64,000 nt of DNA from Plebeiibacterium sediminum (GTDB lineage: Bacteria > Bacteroidota > Bacteroidia > Bacteroidales > Marinilabiliaceae), in assembly GCF_026013605.1 (NCBI RefSeq), contig NZ_JAPDPJ010000008.1, forward strand, positions 55,166 to 119,165. The letters are read 5' to 3'. The translations under genes were made by a program, and so were the position numbers. Positions 1 through 9,036 of the stretch are shown one piece after another (positions within the stretch are counted from its first letter, which is position 1; each line of letters opens with the position of its first letter). The notes under the pieces were generated by a model. The model searched no databases. It saw nothing but the letters and a program-made list of their open reading frames with translations, and was not told the DNA's origin.

Positions 1-536
1 GCGTTAAATTCTTTTGCATATTGAGCTAGAAATGGGCTACCCATATAAAGTCCGTCTAACCACATTTGGTTTGGATATACTTTTTTATGCCAAAATCCTC
101 CGGTTTGAGTTTTAGGGTGCTGTTTCATTTGCTCTACAAACTGAGGAATTGCTTTTTTGTATTTTTTATTCCTGGTTTCTTTATATTCTGTAAAAAGTGC
201 TTTTGCAGGATTAATCAAATCAATATTGAATTTATCAAGACGATAGCGAGGCACACTTCCATCTTCCATAACCATACCATCCATATAAGTCGATAAATAA
301 TCAGAGTATTTCTTATCAATATCACCCAATTTATCAATAGCCATGCCCAACATAGCTATATCATATGACCATCCAATTCTGGTTCTACCGTTATAGTAAC
401 CCAGTGTATCGTATCTTTCAAGAACCGAGTTAGCCATTTTAACACTCCACTTATCTTCTTTTTTTTCAACTTTCTTAGTCGTTGTATTACAACTTAAAAG
501 CAATGCAATTGCAAACAGGCAAACTGTAAGTTTCAT
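1..536 (-). CDS. GH105-family unsaturated galacturonyl hydrolase (3' end cut by window edge)
   Basis: The reverse strand reads an ATG at 536-534 followed by 178 codons open to the window edge; the C-terminal half lies outside. Residues 1-16 form a lipoprotein signal with lipobox LLLSC, so the enzyme is probably anchored in the periplasm or outer membrane. The stretch around residues 148-170 contains GGFWHKKVYPNQMWLDGLYM, typical of GH105/GH88 enzymes; Asp161 in WLDG corresponds to the catalytic Asp of YteR-like enzymes. These hydrolases remove the 4,5-unsaturated uronic acid that pectate or rhamnogalacturonan lyases leave at the non-reducing end. It follows the GH106-like gene after 43 bp on the same strand and is probably the last visible gene of that operon. 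Family call is firm; exact substrate is not visible. Confidence 0.85.
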   Translation of the reverse strand, partial: MKLTVCLFAIALLLSCNTTTKKVEKKEDKWSVKMANSVLERYDTLGYYNGRTRIGWSYDIAMLGMAIDKLGDIDKKYSDYLSTYMDGMVMEDGSVPRYRLDKFNIDLINPAKALFTEYKETRNKKYKKAIPQFVEQMKQHPKTQTGGFWHKKVYPNQMWLDGLYMGSPFLAQYAKEFN

Positions 537-579
537 ATGATTATAATTTTTTTGTGATTTCAAGGTTATATCAATTGAT

Positions 580-3500
580 TTATTTACTAATTGAGATTGT
601 TACAGGCTCTAAAAATCCAAATGGGATGAAATAATAGGTGTCTGTCCAAAGTTTCATTGGTTCGTTTGTTTTTCTTAAATCATACCAATTACTTTCTCCT
701 CTTGGATCAGGAAACCCTCCGGATCCGGTAAAACTAAACGGCCCAACTCTGGTTAGTTCTCCTCTTTGCTGATGATGAGGCCCCAATAAATTACGCAATG
801 AGTTGGTTAAAGTAATTTTTACCTGGTTGGTACCTTGTTTTATCAATTTTGTAATGTCAGCTTTAAATGGAGACCATGTTAAATTACCAACCAATTGATC
901 ATTAATTTCTATTTGAGTTACAATTGATTCGCAGTTTGGTAAGTTGATGTAATATTTTTTATCAGGATCAAGAGATTTTAATTCAAAATCCTGTGAGAGT
1001 TCAAAACTTCCTGCATAAAAAGGATATCCTTCTAATGTTAAGTTTCCTGTAAAATGAGTTTTTTCTTGTGTAATTGTAAAGGATTCGTAACCGTGTACAG
1101 GACGAAGCTGAAAATCACCGGTATTATTACGTTGTGTATCCATTGAGATTGAAGGAGTACTTCCTTGTACGGCAAAATCACCTGTTAAATAAATACTTTC
1201 AATTTCAGTTCCTAATCTGGCTAGCTGAGATTGACTTTCAGGTTCTTCTGGTAAAAATTCCAAATTGAATCTTATACTGTTTTTACCTTCTTTTAAGTAT
1301 GCTGATACAGATGATGTTGAAAATTTGTGATCTAAATAATAGTTTTTTGATGCATTAAAAAGAACCTGATCATTATTGATTTCAATAGATTTAAATATTG
1401 AAGGATCCTCAACTACTAGCTGACAGGTTTTGGGAATTTGCCTAATTTGAACAGGATAATCCAATATAAGATTTCCTTTGTAGTCATTTTCTGACAATCT
1501 TTTGTAGATACCAATAACAGGTTCTGGTTTGCTAAAAGTTTCACCATTATCTGTAGAATATCTGGCAAAATCTAAAGTAATGGCATTGGGATCCAATCGC
1601 TTGCCATCCCATTTTTTATTTAGCTCAACTAAAGAAGTGTTTTGTGATGGTAATTTATAAGCACCCTCAATTTTTGCAGTTTTACTTAGCTTATCTGTGG
1701 TTATCCAAATGTTTGATGACGCCGCTAATTCAAGCGTGAATGATCCATCTTTATTTGTTTTCAGCGAAAAACATTTTATCGTACTTGGATTCCACAATAC
1801 AGGATTGTTTTTCAGAAAATCAGACTTTAAATTAAACTGAATTGCATCGGTGTGCGACATGTTGGCAAGTTGCAACACATAACCATCTTTCGTTTTTCTG
1901 AGTTGTTCCCAAATTTTACCAGATTGCTCACCGGTTATAGTAACATTAGGTTTAATAACAGAAGCCAGTTTCGTTGTAATTTCTTCAGGTTTGATGTCAA
2001 CACTGAAGTTTCGTAATTTTTTTAAATCCGTATCATTGGGATTTCCATCCACAAATTCAGGAAATCTACCAATGTTTACAATCTTTCCTCCCTTATTTGC
2101 CAGGTTTAGTAATAGTTCCAGCGTAGATTTGCGAATAGTGATCATATCAGGAAGAATCACATGAGCATAATTCATAGAACCAATATTGATTTCATGACCC
2201 TTGATAATAGCTGTGTCAGCCATGATTTGTTCATCGCCTAAATCATAATCAAAATGGGCCGACTGTAAATTTTCAAAAATGGTATTTAAATGAGATGTGT
2301 AATCCTTATCATGATCTCCCTTTGCATAGGCTGTTTCTAATGGATGAATCATTAAAATCTGAGGATGATACTCACCAACAGTAGTAGCATATGAAACCCT
2401 TGCTATATAATCTTCTATCAATTTATTATGTTTCCAATAGGGTTGGTGGTATGAAAATGTAGGAGGGTAGTCTCTTTTGCGTTCTCCTTTTAAACTATAT
2501 AATGTAAGGTGAGGGCAAATGTGATTAATACCTAGAATAGTTTGCCATCCGGTTAACCATTTCCTGTCTTCAAAATTCATATTCTGACCGCTGATCCCAA
2601 ATACTTCAGTCAAACGACGTGGCGTACCATATTGGTTGGCAACACTACTTACACTTTTTGCTGTAATGATACTTTTTGAAATTGATAAACCCAAATGATC
2701 CATTCCAGGCTGTTGCATATCTCTGTAATGCAACATCGCATTTCCTATACGGTTTCTTATTTTCTTTAGACTCTCTTCTCCCAAAAAATGCCCTGTAAAT
2801 TTAATGCCGTTCTCGGCGCAATAAGATGCAATTTGTTTGGTGAAACTTTCATCAAATTGTTGAGCAACAGTTCTCCAGTATTGCAAACGGACTTCTCGCC
2901 AATTCTCTTTTTCTTCAAATAACAGGTTTATTTTATCAATGATATCGTAACCGTATAATGTCTTGAATTTTTCTCGAACAAAAGGAGAGTAGGTCAGAAT
3001 ACCTAAATTAGGCGTGTTTGTATCAAAGTAGCGGGCACAAATATGAGGTTCATCTGCAAAAAAGTTTACAGTATAATGAGATGTCTTTTCTGTGAACTTT
3101 TCAATGTATGGCTTATAGGAAACATCAATAAAGTTTTTTACAGTTTCCGGGTTTAAAAGATCAACCCAACTAGTACCATTAAATTTAGGATTTCCCATTT
3201 GGGCAGTGTACATGATGTATCGGTATTGATCATCTTCTTTTAATGTTACACATCCCTCTGGAACCTTTGTGTCTAAGGCTAAACGAACTAAACCTTTTGC
3301 TCTGTATTCTTCACCCATCCTAGGTATGATACCCCCGGCATAACCACTGGGCCATTTATCTTCATCATAAAAGCATGCCTCAATACCCACTTCGTTGGCA
3401 GCATCAATGGCTGCTTCTATATTCTCCCACCAATCATCGCTCAAAAATTCGGTTAATAAACCAACTCTGCTATGAAGATAGAAGCCACCAAATCCTGCAT

Positions 3501-3804
3501 TTTTAAAATCACGAACCTGTCTTTTAATTTCTTCCGGTTCAAGATTATCGTTTATAGAGTAAAAAGGGAATGATCTGTATTTTACTGAGGGATTCACAAA
3601 TTCCTGGTAATCAAAACCTGTTTCGTAATCTCCTTTTAAATTCGAGGAATTGTCATTTTGTAGGTTAGTACAAGAACTAAAAAGCATTGTTGTAAACAAT
3701 GCGGCCAGAACTACATATGATTTTAGGCTCTTTTTTACCGAGCTATTGTTATATGTAATGCCTTGGTTTTGTTTTGTTATATAAAGTAATTGTACCCTTT
3801 TCAT
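580..3804 (-). CDS. Large lipoprotein glycoside hydrolase, GH106-like alpha-L-rhamnosidase
   Basis: A 1074-residue protein. An in-frame TTG at 3813 would add three residues, but the ATG at 3804 is preferred. The N terminus is unusually long (about 25 polar residues) before a hydrophobic stretch ending in the lipobox LFSSC. The middle holds features of large GH106-type proteins: GFGGFYLHSRVGL near residues 106-118, FYDEDKWPSGYAGG near 145-160, and a FADEPHI motif whose acidic residues are plausible catalytic or metal ligands. The C-terminal third looks like beta-sandwich carbohydrate-binding modules. GH106 enzymes remove alpha-L-rhamnose from pectins, including RG-II. It lies 17 bp after the GH28 gene and 43 bp before GH105 on the same strand, so the three are probably co-transcribed. 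Family call is moderate; related unclassified families are possible. Confidence 0.6.
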   Translation of the reverse strand: MKRVQLLYITKQNQGITYNNSSVKKSLKSYVVLAALFTTMLFSSCTNLQNDNSSNLKGDYETGFDYQEFVNPSVKYRSFPFYSINDNLEPEEIKRQVRDFKNAGFGGFYLHSRVGLLTEFLSDDWWENIEAAIDAANEVGIEACFYDEDKWPSGYAGGIIPRMGEEYRAKGLVRLALDTKVPEGCVTLKEDDQYRYIMYTAQMGNPKFNGTSWVDLLNPETVKNFIDVSYKPYIEKFTEKTSHYTVNFFADEPHICARYFDTNTPNLGILTYSPFVREKFKTLYGYDIIDKINLLFEEKENWREVRLQYWRTVAQQFDESFTKQIASYCAENGIKFTGHFLGEESLKKIRNRIGNAMLHYRDMQQPGMDHLGLSISKSIITAKSVSSVANQYGTPRRLTEVFGISGQNMNFEDRKWLTGWQTILGINHICPHLTLYSLKGERKRDYPPTFSYHQPYWKHNKLIEDYIARVSYATTVGEYHPQILMIHPLETAYAKGDHDKDYTSHLNTIFENLQSAHFDYDLGDEQIMADTAIIKGHEINIGSMNYAHVILPDMITIRKSTLELLLNLANKGGKIVNIGRFPEFVDGNPNDTDLKKLRNFSVDIKPEEITTKLASVIKPNVTITGEQSGKIWEQLRKTKDGYVLQLANMSHTDAIQFNLKSDFLKNNPVLWNPSTIKCFSLKTNKDGSFTLELAASSNIWITTDKLSKTAKIEGAYKLPSQNTSLVELNKKWDGKRLDPNAITLDFARYSTDNGETFSKPEPVIGIYKRLSENDYKGNLILDYPVQIRQIPKTCQLVVEDPSIFKSIEINNDQVLFNASKNYYLDHKFSTSSVSAYLKEGKNSIRFNLEFLPEEPESQSQLARLGTEIESIYLTGDFAVQGSTPSISMDTQRNNTGDFQLRPVHGYESFTITQEKTHFTGNLTLEGYPFYAGSFELSQDFELKSLDPDKKYYINLPNCESIVTQIEINDQLVGNLTWSPFKADITKLIKQGTNQVKITLTNSLRNLLGPHHQQRGELTRVGPFSFTGSGGFPDPRGESNWYDLRKTNEPMKLWTDTYYFIPFGFLEPVTISISK

Positions 3805-3821
3805 CCCTCTCAAATTGCGAA

Positions 3822-5426
3822 TTAGTGACTAATTTTTATTATATCAGAATTTACCTTTTCGGTTTTTAAAACCTCAGTATTCACCTGAACCAGATTGTTA
3901 TTTCCTAAATAGATATCCTTGGTTTTTCCTCCATCTAGTTTTAAGAAAATATCTGTTTTTCTATTTTGATTACAGTTTAATATTAGAGCATTTTCAACAT
4001 CCGTTAATTCAATAATAGGCGTTTGTGCTACTGGTGTTTTTGTTTTTAATCCGTTAATCTCAATAAATTTGGTATCTAAAGCAGAAATAACAGCACCTTC
4101 TGTGTTATTAATTACAATATTTGAAAAATCTATATCCTCAGCATCTTCAATCATGAAACCTTTTGTGGCATCTAATCTGATGTTATAAAATGAAATATCT
4201 TTAATTTTTAATTCTTTCAAGCCCAGTAAAAACCCAGCCTGATAAGCGTTTCCTGAAATATTGCTGAAGTGAATGTTTTTGAATGATGGCGTTCTTTCAG
4301 AAACAGGTTCTTCATCAGATTTTGCATAAAACATATTTAATTTGATGGCTTCCTTTTTGATGTCTTTCATAATGATATTATTTATCGCAATATCTTCTAC
4401 AACACCTCCGCGCCCTCTCGTTGATTTAATGCGGATACCTCTGTCTGTACCTTCAAATACACAATTAGAAATCGTTATTTTCTTGATTCCACCAGACATT
4501 TCACTACCAATAACTACAGCACCATGACCGTCAAGCATAGTGCAATTGGTAATGGTAATGTTTTCACAAGGAATATTCATTTTTCTTCCTGCAGCATCTT
4601 TACCGGATTTAATTGTAACACAGTCATCGCCAACTGATATTTTACAGTTTGATATGTGAACATTACGGCAAGATTCAGGATTTATACCGTCTGTGTTTGG
4701 TGAGTCTGGGTTATATACAGTAACATTGTCAATATTAATGTTTTCACAAAACTCAGGGTTAATGGTCCAAAATGGGGAATTTGTTATTGTGATTCCTTCA
4801 ATCAGGATGTTTTTACAATACATAGGTTGAATAAATGGAGGACGACAAAAACCTCTTTCAATCATATAAGGTTCGTCAGGCATTAAAACATTTGTGTTCT
4901 GTTTCGCAAATTCTACCTGCCATTTTGATTTGAATGTTTTTGGTTTGGAATAAAGTGTGTGATGGTAATCCCACCATTTTCTACCTTGTCCATCCAAAGT
5001 ACCCCGACCTTTAATTGCAATATTTTCTGCTTCATAAGCATAAATTAAAGGGTGAAAGTTTGTTACATCAATACCTTCCCATCTTGATTCTACCATGGGT
5101 AGGTAGTCATCAAAATCATCTGAAAACTTTAAGGTAGCTCCTGCTTCAAGATATAGCGTAATATTGCTTTTTAAGGTAATTGGACCAGTAATGTATGTGC
5201 CTGACGGAAAATAAATGGTGCCACCACCTGATTTAAAAGCCTTATTGATTGTGTTGTTAATAATTTTTGTTGCTGCTTTATCACCCTTGTTGCTTGCTCC
5301 ACATTCTACTATGTTGTAGTTTGATTGTGCAAATGCAAAGGTTGGAGTTGCGAATATTACGAATAGTAATATGTTTTTTACTAAGGAATTTTTGTAGAAT
5401 CTTGAATGGATGTTAAAAAACTTCAT
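3822..5426 (-). CDS. GH28 polygalacturonase-type glycoside hydrolase
   Basis: A 534-residue protein with a cleavable signal peptide (hydrophobic residues 17-33 ending AFAQS) and a right-handed parallel beta-helix. The GH28 catalytic signatures are all present in order: NTDG at 244-247, GDD at 266-268, GHG at 300-302 and RIKS at 332-335. GH28 enzymes hydrolyse alpha-1,4-galacturonan or the galacturonate-rhamnose linkage of rhamnogalacturonan; which one cannot be read here. It is first in a minus-strand operon with the GH106-like and GH105 genes. Its upstream region has a Bacteroidota promoter (5493-5523) and two LacI-type operator sites, so it is probably derepressed by a pectin-derived sugar. 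Confidence 0.92.
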   Translation of the reverse strand: MKFFNIHSRFYKNSLVKNILLFVIFATPTFAFAQSNYNIVECGASNKGDKAATKIINNTINKAFKSGGGTIYFPSGTYITGPITLKSNITLYLEAGATLKFSDDFDDYLPMVESRWEGIDVTNFHPLIYAYEAENIAIKGRGTLDGQGRKWWDYHHTLYSKPKTFKSKWQVEFAKQNTNVLMPDEPYMIERGFCRPPFIQPMYCKNILIEGITITNSPFWTINPEFCENINIDNVTVYNPDSPNTDGINPESCRNVHISNCKISVGDDCVTIKSGKDAAGRKMNIPCENITITNCTMLDGHGAVVIGSEMSGGIKKITISNCVFEGTDRGIRIKSTRGRGGVVEDIAINNIIMKDIKKEAIKLNMFYAKSDEEPVSERTPSFKNIHFSNISGNAYQAGFLLGLKELKIKDISFYNIRLDATKGFMIEDAEDIDFSNIVINNTEGAVISALDTKFIEINGLKTKTPVAQTPIIELTDVENALILNCNQNRKTDIFLKLDGGKTKDIYLGNNNLVQVNTEVLKTEKVNSDIIKISH

Positions 5427-5492
5427 TGTATTATATCTATTCGTTATTTATTTGTTAAGTCTTATTTTAAAACGTAAAATAAAGTTACATCG

Positions 5493-5523
5493 CAAATATA
5501 ATGTTTAAAAATGTAAAGACAAT
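5493..5523 (-). promoter_or_regulatory. Bacteroidota-type promoter for the GH28-GH106-GH105 operon
   Basis: On the minus strand the -7 element is TATATTTG (5500-5493), a full match to TAnnTTTG. The -33 element ATTG (5523-5520) lies 19 bp away, the canonical spacing. The transcript would start about 60 bp before the GH28 start codon. The -33 overlaps the operator at 5522-5537. Confidence 0.65.
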
Positions 5524-5537
5524 GAAAACGATTACAT
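5522..5537. promoter_or_regulatory. LacI-type operator, proximal site of GH28 operon
   Basis: The sequence ATGAAAACGATTACAT is a 16-bp near-palindrome centred on CG, typical of LacI/GalR operators. It overlaps the -33 of the minus-strand promoter by two bases, a position where a repressor would block polymerase. Its partner lies at 5588-5603, 66 bp centre to centre. Confidence 0.65.
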
Positions 5538-5587
5538 AAAATGTAAATTTGACTAATTATACATTGCAGTAAAACAATTAAATAGCA

Positions 5588-5603
5588 ATGTAAACGAAGT
5601 TAA
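5588..5603. promoter_or_regulatory. LacI-type operator, distal half-conserved site
   Basis: The left half ATGTAAACG is fully conserved with the other sites and the right half is degenerate. Its centre lies 66 bp from that of the proximal site, so two repressor dimers could occupy nearly the same face of the helix. Confidence 0.5.
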
Positions 5604-5631
5604 AATATATGCAAAAATATGAAAATCAACT

Positions 5632-7200
5632 CTATTGAGTTATTGTTTTAAATATGTTTTTATTGCTATTATTTATGGTAACATTTTGTTCTGATATAGA
5701 ATCAGAGATAATGGTGATGTATTGTGATGGAGTATTAATTACCGAATTTTCTATGTGTATAGATTTTGCATTAGTTAAGTTGATAATACTGTCCTGACTT
5801 TTAATATTTGAATTAATTAATTTGAAACCATCTATATCACAAAGGTTTATGAGATTTAAAGAGGATGCATTAATGTTATTTAAAGTAAGGTTTTTTACTG
5901 GTGATTCAGGAATGCCAATGACTTTGAGTAAGTGAGTGCTGTTTTCGATTGTGATATCTTTAATGGTGATATTTCTGTATTTGGGAGTGAGTTTGTTTAT
6001 TTCTCTCTGTGGTAATCTATTGGCTAATTCTCCTACAGATCCTGTGCTGCCAAGCATGTCCCATTTTATTGCGGTGTATCTTAAATTCATTCTTATTCTT
6101 TCGTAGTAAAGATTTTCTCCGCCACCACCTCTTGGGCGTCTGGTTTTAAATCTTATTCCTACTCCGGTATTCTCAAAAACACAATCGTGAACATACAAAT
6201 TACGAATCATTCCAGCAGTTTCGCTACCAACGGTAATTCCACCATGACCTTCTTTTGCCAGGCAATATCTAACTACAACATTTTCAGTAGGCTTGTTTAT
6301 TTTAATGCCGTCAATTCCTCTGCCTGCTTTCATTGTAAAACAATCGTCTCCTGAACTTAGGTTGCAATATTCAATTAGTACATTTTTTGATGATTCTATA
6401 TCAATTCCATCTCCTCTTGGAATTCCAACGGAATTTATGTCTATACCTCTGATGATAATATTTTCACAATAAATGGGTACAATATTCCAAAAAGCAGTAT
6501 TTCTTAGGGTTATACCTTCTATAAATATGTTTTTGCAGTTAATGGGGGAGATGAACATAGGTAAAAAGTAACCTTCTCCATTTGTTCCTGAGTATCTGCG
6601 TTCATTTGCTGGTATATCTAAAGGAACTACGTTTTCAATTACATCTTTAGAGTAAATGTACTCTCTTACTGGACCGTTAGCCGGGCCAAACAATTTTCCT
6701 TTGCCTGTAATGGCTATGTTTGTTGCGTTGTTTGCATATATGCATGCGCCAAGCGACATAACTTCTATTCCTTCGATTCTTGTGAATACTGCAGGTTGGT
6801 AATCTTCCAGCTTTCCGCTAAAATGTAATTCGCTGCCTTCTTCAAAGTGAAGGTTGATGTTGCTTTTTAAAATAATCCTACCGCTTTTCCAATTTCCTTT
6901 TGGAATTATTACTGTGCCACCACCACTGTTACTTAAACTATCGATACAATTCTGTATAATTGATGTTGAAAATTCTGTTTCTGTAGCTCCCTGCTTTTTT
7001 ATGTCAATAGATGTATTGTTAAAAATAGGTTTTTCTAGCTGGGTCATAGAAAAAGGAGCGCTGATTGGGTCAATATTGTCCTTGACGGCGCACGTTCCTA
7101 CTTCATTAAGCGTTGGGATTTTTGTATTTTGAGATGATTGATTGATGCAACTGCTTAATGATATGATAAGGATATAATATATGTAGAATGTAGTTTTCAT
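5632..7200 (-). CDS. GH28-family lipoprotein, polygalacturonase-like
   Basis: A 522-residue lipoprotein (lipobox SLSSC at residues 14-18) with a GH28 parallel beta-helix. Active-site signatures: GDGID at 263-267 replaces the usual NTDG but keeps Asp264; GDD at 284-286; GHG at 318-320; RFK at 350-352. All catalytic carboxylates are therefore kept, while the change at the first motif suggests a different subsite, for example exo-action or a rhamnogalacturonan linkage. It is transcribed away from the LacI gene and has its own promoter and operator pair in the shared intergenic region. It stops 205 bp before the next minus-strand gene, which has its own promoter, so it is probably monocistronic or a weak read-through partner. 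Confidence 0.9.
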   Translation of the reverse strand: MKTTFYIYYILIISLSSCINQSSQNTKIPTLNEVGTCAVKDNIDPISAPFSMTQLEKPIFNNTSIDIKKQGATETEFSTSIIQNCIDSLSNSGGGTVIIPKGNWKSGRIILKSNINLHFEEGSELHFSGKLEDYQPAVFTRIEGIEVMSLGACIYANNATNIAITGKGKLFGPANGPVREYIYSKDVIENVVPLDIPANERRYSGTNGEGYFLPMFISPINCKNIFIEGITLRNTAFWNIVPIYCENIIIRGIDINSVGIPRGDGIDIESSKNVLIEYCNLSSGDDCFTMKAGRGIDGIKINKPTENVVVRYCLAKEGHGGITVGSETAGMIRNLYVHDCVFENTGVGIRFKTRRPRGGGGENLYYERIRMNLRYTAIKWDMLGSTGSVGELANRLPQREINKLTPKYRNITIKDITIENSTHLLKVIGIPESPVKNLTLNNINASSLNLINLCDIDGFKLINSNIKSQDSIINLTNAKSIHIENSVINTPSQYITIISDSISEQNVTINNSNKNIFKTITQ

Positions 7201-7256
7201 TTTTTTTGTAGATTTAATATTTATTTTTCTGTGTCCGTGTTGGGTATATCTGAGGG

Positions 7257-7287
7257 CAAATGTATAAAAAGTCTACTAAATAAGAAA
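7257..7287 (-). promoter_or_regulatory. Bacteroidota-type promoter for the second GH28 gene
   Basis: On the minus strand the -7 element is TACATTTG (7264-7257), a full TAnnTTTG match. The -33 position 19 bp upstream (7284-7287) reads TTTC rather than TTTG and lies inside the operator at 7282-7297. Confidence 0.55.
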
Positions 7288-7297
7288 ACGTTTACAT
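7282..7297. promoter_or_regulatory. LacI-type operator, proximal site of second GH28 gene
   Basis: TAAGAAAACGTTTACAT spans 7281-7297; the 16-bp core is centred on CG at 7289-7290. It covers the -33 region of the minus-strand promoter and shares its right half TTTACAT with the site before the alcohol dehydrogenase. Confidence 0.65.
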
Positions 7298-7349
7298 GAT
7301 ATAAATATACTGAAACATAGTGAAAAAGAAAAAATATAAAATCTTAAAA

Positions 7350-7365
7350 ATGTAAACGTATAGGT
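7350..7365. promoter_or_regulatory. LacI-type operator, distal site
   Basis: ATGTAAACGTATAGGT, with a conserved left half, is centred 68 bp from the 7282-7297 site. It lies 210 bp before the lacI-type gene, so it could also serve autoregulation. The rest of the 373-bp gap 7201-7574 is AT-rich and shows no gene. Confidence 0.5.
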
Positions 7366-7574
7366 TTTTATTGTAAAAAGTGTAACTTTGTTAGAAATTC
7401 AAAAAAATACAAGTATATATTCAACTTTAAGAAGGTTTTAATTGGGTGAGTTTTATTCTGTTTGTAAAATTGAGTAAATAAAATACTTTTATGTTATTAT
7501 GAACGTTATAGATGTTTTATAATAAGTTTTTGGATGTACTAAGAATTGAGTATTTAATAATAATTGGCTAAAGT

Positions 7575-8570
7575 ATGTCAAGTTTAAATGATGTGGCTCG
7601 CAGAGCTGGAGTTTCAATAGCAACTGTTTCCAGGGTAATAAATAAGGGATCGAATGTAAATGAGGAGACGCGGGCAAAGGTTTTAAAAGCAATAAAAGAA
7701 TTAAAATATCAACCTAGTAGGGTTGCAAAACGATTACGTTCCAAATCTGCATCAAGTAATTTAATTGGTTTACTGATTCCGGATATTCAAAACCCGTTTT
7801 ATGTAGATGTATTAAGGGGGGTTGAAGATGTTGCTTATGAGAATAATTATGCAATTATCATGTGTAATTTCGCTCAGGATGAAAAGAAGGAAAAAATGTA
7901 TCTGGATATTTTGCAGCAGGAGTCAATTGATGGATTAATAGCGGCACCAGCTCACGAAAAAGATCCTAATGTGATTAAGCTTTTAAATGATGGATTACCG
8001 ATAGTTTGTGTGGATAGGGGCTTGACGGGTAAAGATGTAGATGTGGTTGTTGTAAATAATAGAGATGGTGCGTATGTAGCTGTTGATCATTTAATAAAAT
8101 CGGGATATAAAAGGATTGCTTATATATCTGGACAAAAGCAAATTCCATCGTCAAAGTATCGTGAAATGGGTTATCGTGATGCCATCGAAGATAATGGGAT
8201 GCAGGTTGATGTGGAATTGATTAAATATGGAGATTCAAAGCATCGAAGCGGGGTAGAACTTTGTGAAGAGTTGTTGGCTATGGCAAATCCTCCTGATGCT
8301 ATATTTACTGGAAATAACCTGATTACTTTAGGTGCGCTGGAAACTATTCATAAAAGAGAGTTGAGAATACCTGAAGAGGTTGCAATAGTAGGTTTTGATG
8401 ATATGATGTGGTCTATTTCGCTGAATCCACCGTTGTCTGCTGTTCGTCAGCCTGCATATGAAATAGGGAAAAGGGCTTGTGAGTTACTAATACAGAGGAT
8501 TAGTGATCCTAAAAGATCTCCAATTCAAATGACTTTAAATACCAAGTTGATATTGCGAAAGTCATGCTAG
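7575..8570 (+). CDS. LacI/GalR-family transcriptional regulator
   Basis: A 331-residue cytoplasmic protein. Residues 1-55 form the LacI helix-turn-helix and hinge (LNDVARRAGVSIATVSRVIN, then YQPSRVAKRLRSK). Residues 60-331 form the periplasmic-binding-protein-like effector domain, beginning NLIGLLIPDIQNPFY. The sequence is full length with no signal peptide. It sits between the GH28 genes and the acid-sugar cassette, both preceded by LacI-type operators, so it is probably a local repressor relieved by a pathway sugar acid. Bacteroidota glycan loci more often use hybrid two-component or ECF-sigma regulators; none is present here. The effector cannot be read from sequence. Confidence 0.95.
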   Translation: MSSLNDVARRAGVSIATVSRVINKGSNVNEETRAKVLKAIKELKYQPSRVAKRLRSKSASSNLIGLLIPDIQNPFYVDVLRGVEDVAYENNYAIIMCNFAQDEKKEKMYLDILQQESIDGLIAAPAHEKDPNVIKLLNDGLPIVCVDRGLTGKDVDVVVVNNRDGAYVAVDHLIKSGYKRIAYISGQKQIPSSKYREMGYRDAIEDNGMQVDVELIKYGDSKHRSGVELCEELLAMANPPDAIFTGNNLITLGALETIHKRELRIPEEVAIVGFDDMMWSISLNPPLSAVRQPAYEIGKRACELLIQRISDPKRSPIQMTLNTKLILRKSC

Positions 8571-8615
8571 AAGTTTAGTTGTGAATTAACTGTTTTTGAG
8601 ATTAAATACATTATA

Positions 8616-8648
8616 AAGCTCAACGGATTTTTATCTGTTGGGCTTTTT
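8616..8648 (+). terminator. Rho-independent terminator after the LacI gene
   Basis: AAGCTCAACGGA pairs with TCTGTTGGGCTT (12 bp including two G-U pairs, loop TTTTA) and is followed by a T run. It separates the regulator from the 9037 operon. Confidence 0.8.
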
Positions 8649-8667
8649 GTTTGTTTAGTATGGGTTT

Positions 8668-8683
8668 TTAAAATCGTTTACAT
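8668..8683. promoter_or_regulatory. Possible distant LacI-type operator
   Basis: The right half CGTTTACAT matches the other operators and the left half TTAAAAT is poor. Its centre is 244 bp from the 8912-8927 site, so it would be a remote auxiliary site or chance. Confidence 0.35.
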
Positions 8684-8911
8684 CTCTAAAGAGGTTTTTT
8701 ATTTGTGTTTTGATAAAATGTTAATAAGCGTTTATTTGTTTTTATTGTGAAAAAGTGATGTTATATAAAGTATATATAACCAGGTAATAAGGCTTTGTTT
8801 AATTGGTTTTTGTTTTGCATCTATCATTTTGTGGATTCTCTATTTTTAACGATTCTAAGTAGTGAAAGTGTTAAAATGAAAAAAAACGTTAAAAATTATT
8901 TGCATGAAAAT

Positions 8912-8927
8912 ATGAAAACGTTTACAT
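8912..8927. promoter_or_regulatory. LacI-type operator of the acid-sugar cassette
   Basis: ATGAAAACGTTTACAT is the most symmetrical copy in the window. Its last base is the first base of the -33 TTTG at 8927-8930. A weaker AACGATT core lies 69 bp upstream near 8850. Confidence 0.7.
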
Positions 8928-8972
8928 TTGCTGTGGTTATAGTTTAAAATACTTGTGTTTTTGCGCTGTATA
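8927..8972 (+). promoter_or_regulatory. Promoter of the alcohol dehydrogenase-to-symporter operon
   Basis: The -33 TTTG (8927-8930) is followed after exactly 19 bp by TACTTGTG (8950-8957), one mismatch from TAnnTTTG; TGTTTTTG at 8956-8963 is an overlapping alternative -7. The 18-bp segment 8955-8972 recurs with one mismatch before susC at 14945-14962. The remaining gap 8571-9036 shows no gene. Confidence 0.55.
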
Positions 8973-9036
8973 TTGAAGAAGTAAGTTGTTAAGGTGCAGA
9001 AAAAGAGTGTTTTGAGTTTTAAAACAAGCAATCAAG

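Noticed and set aside
66..296. Plus-strand frame at the left edge
   Set aside because: It is antisense to a clear GH105 coding sequence that matches family motifs.
8881..8896. AACGTT-centred sequence as a further operator
   Set aside because: It lacks the ATG/CAT outer bases that define the other sites.
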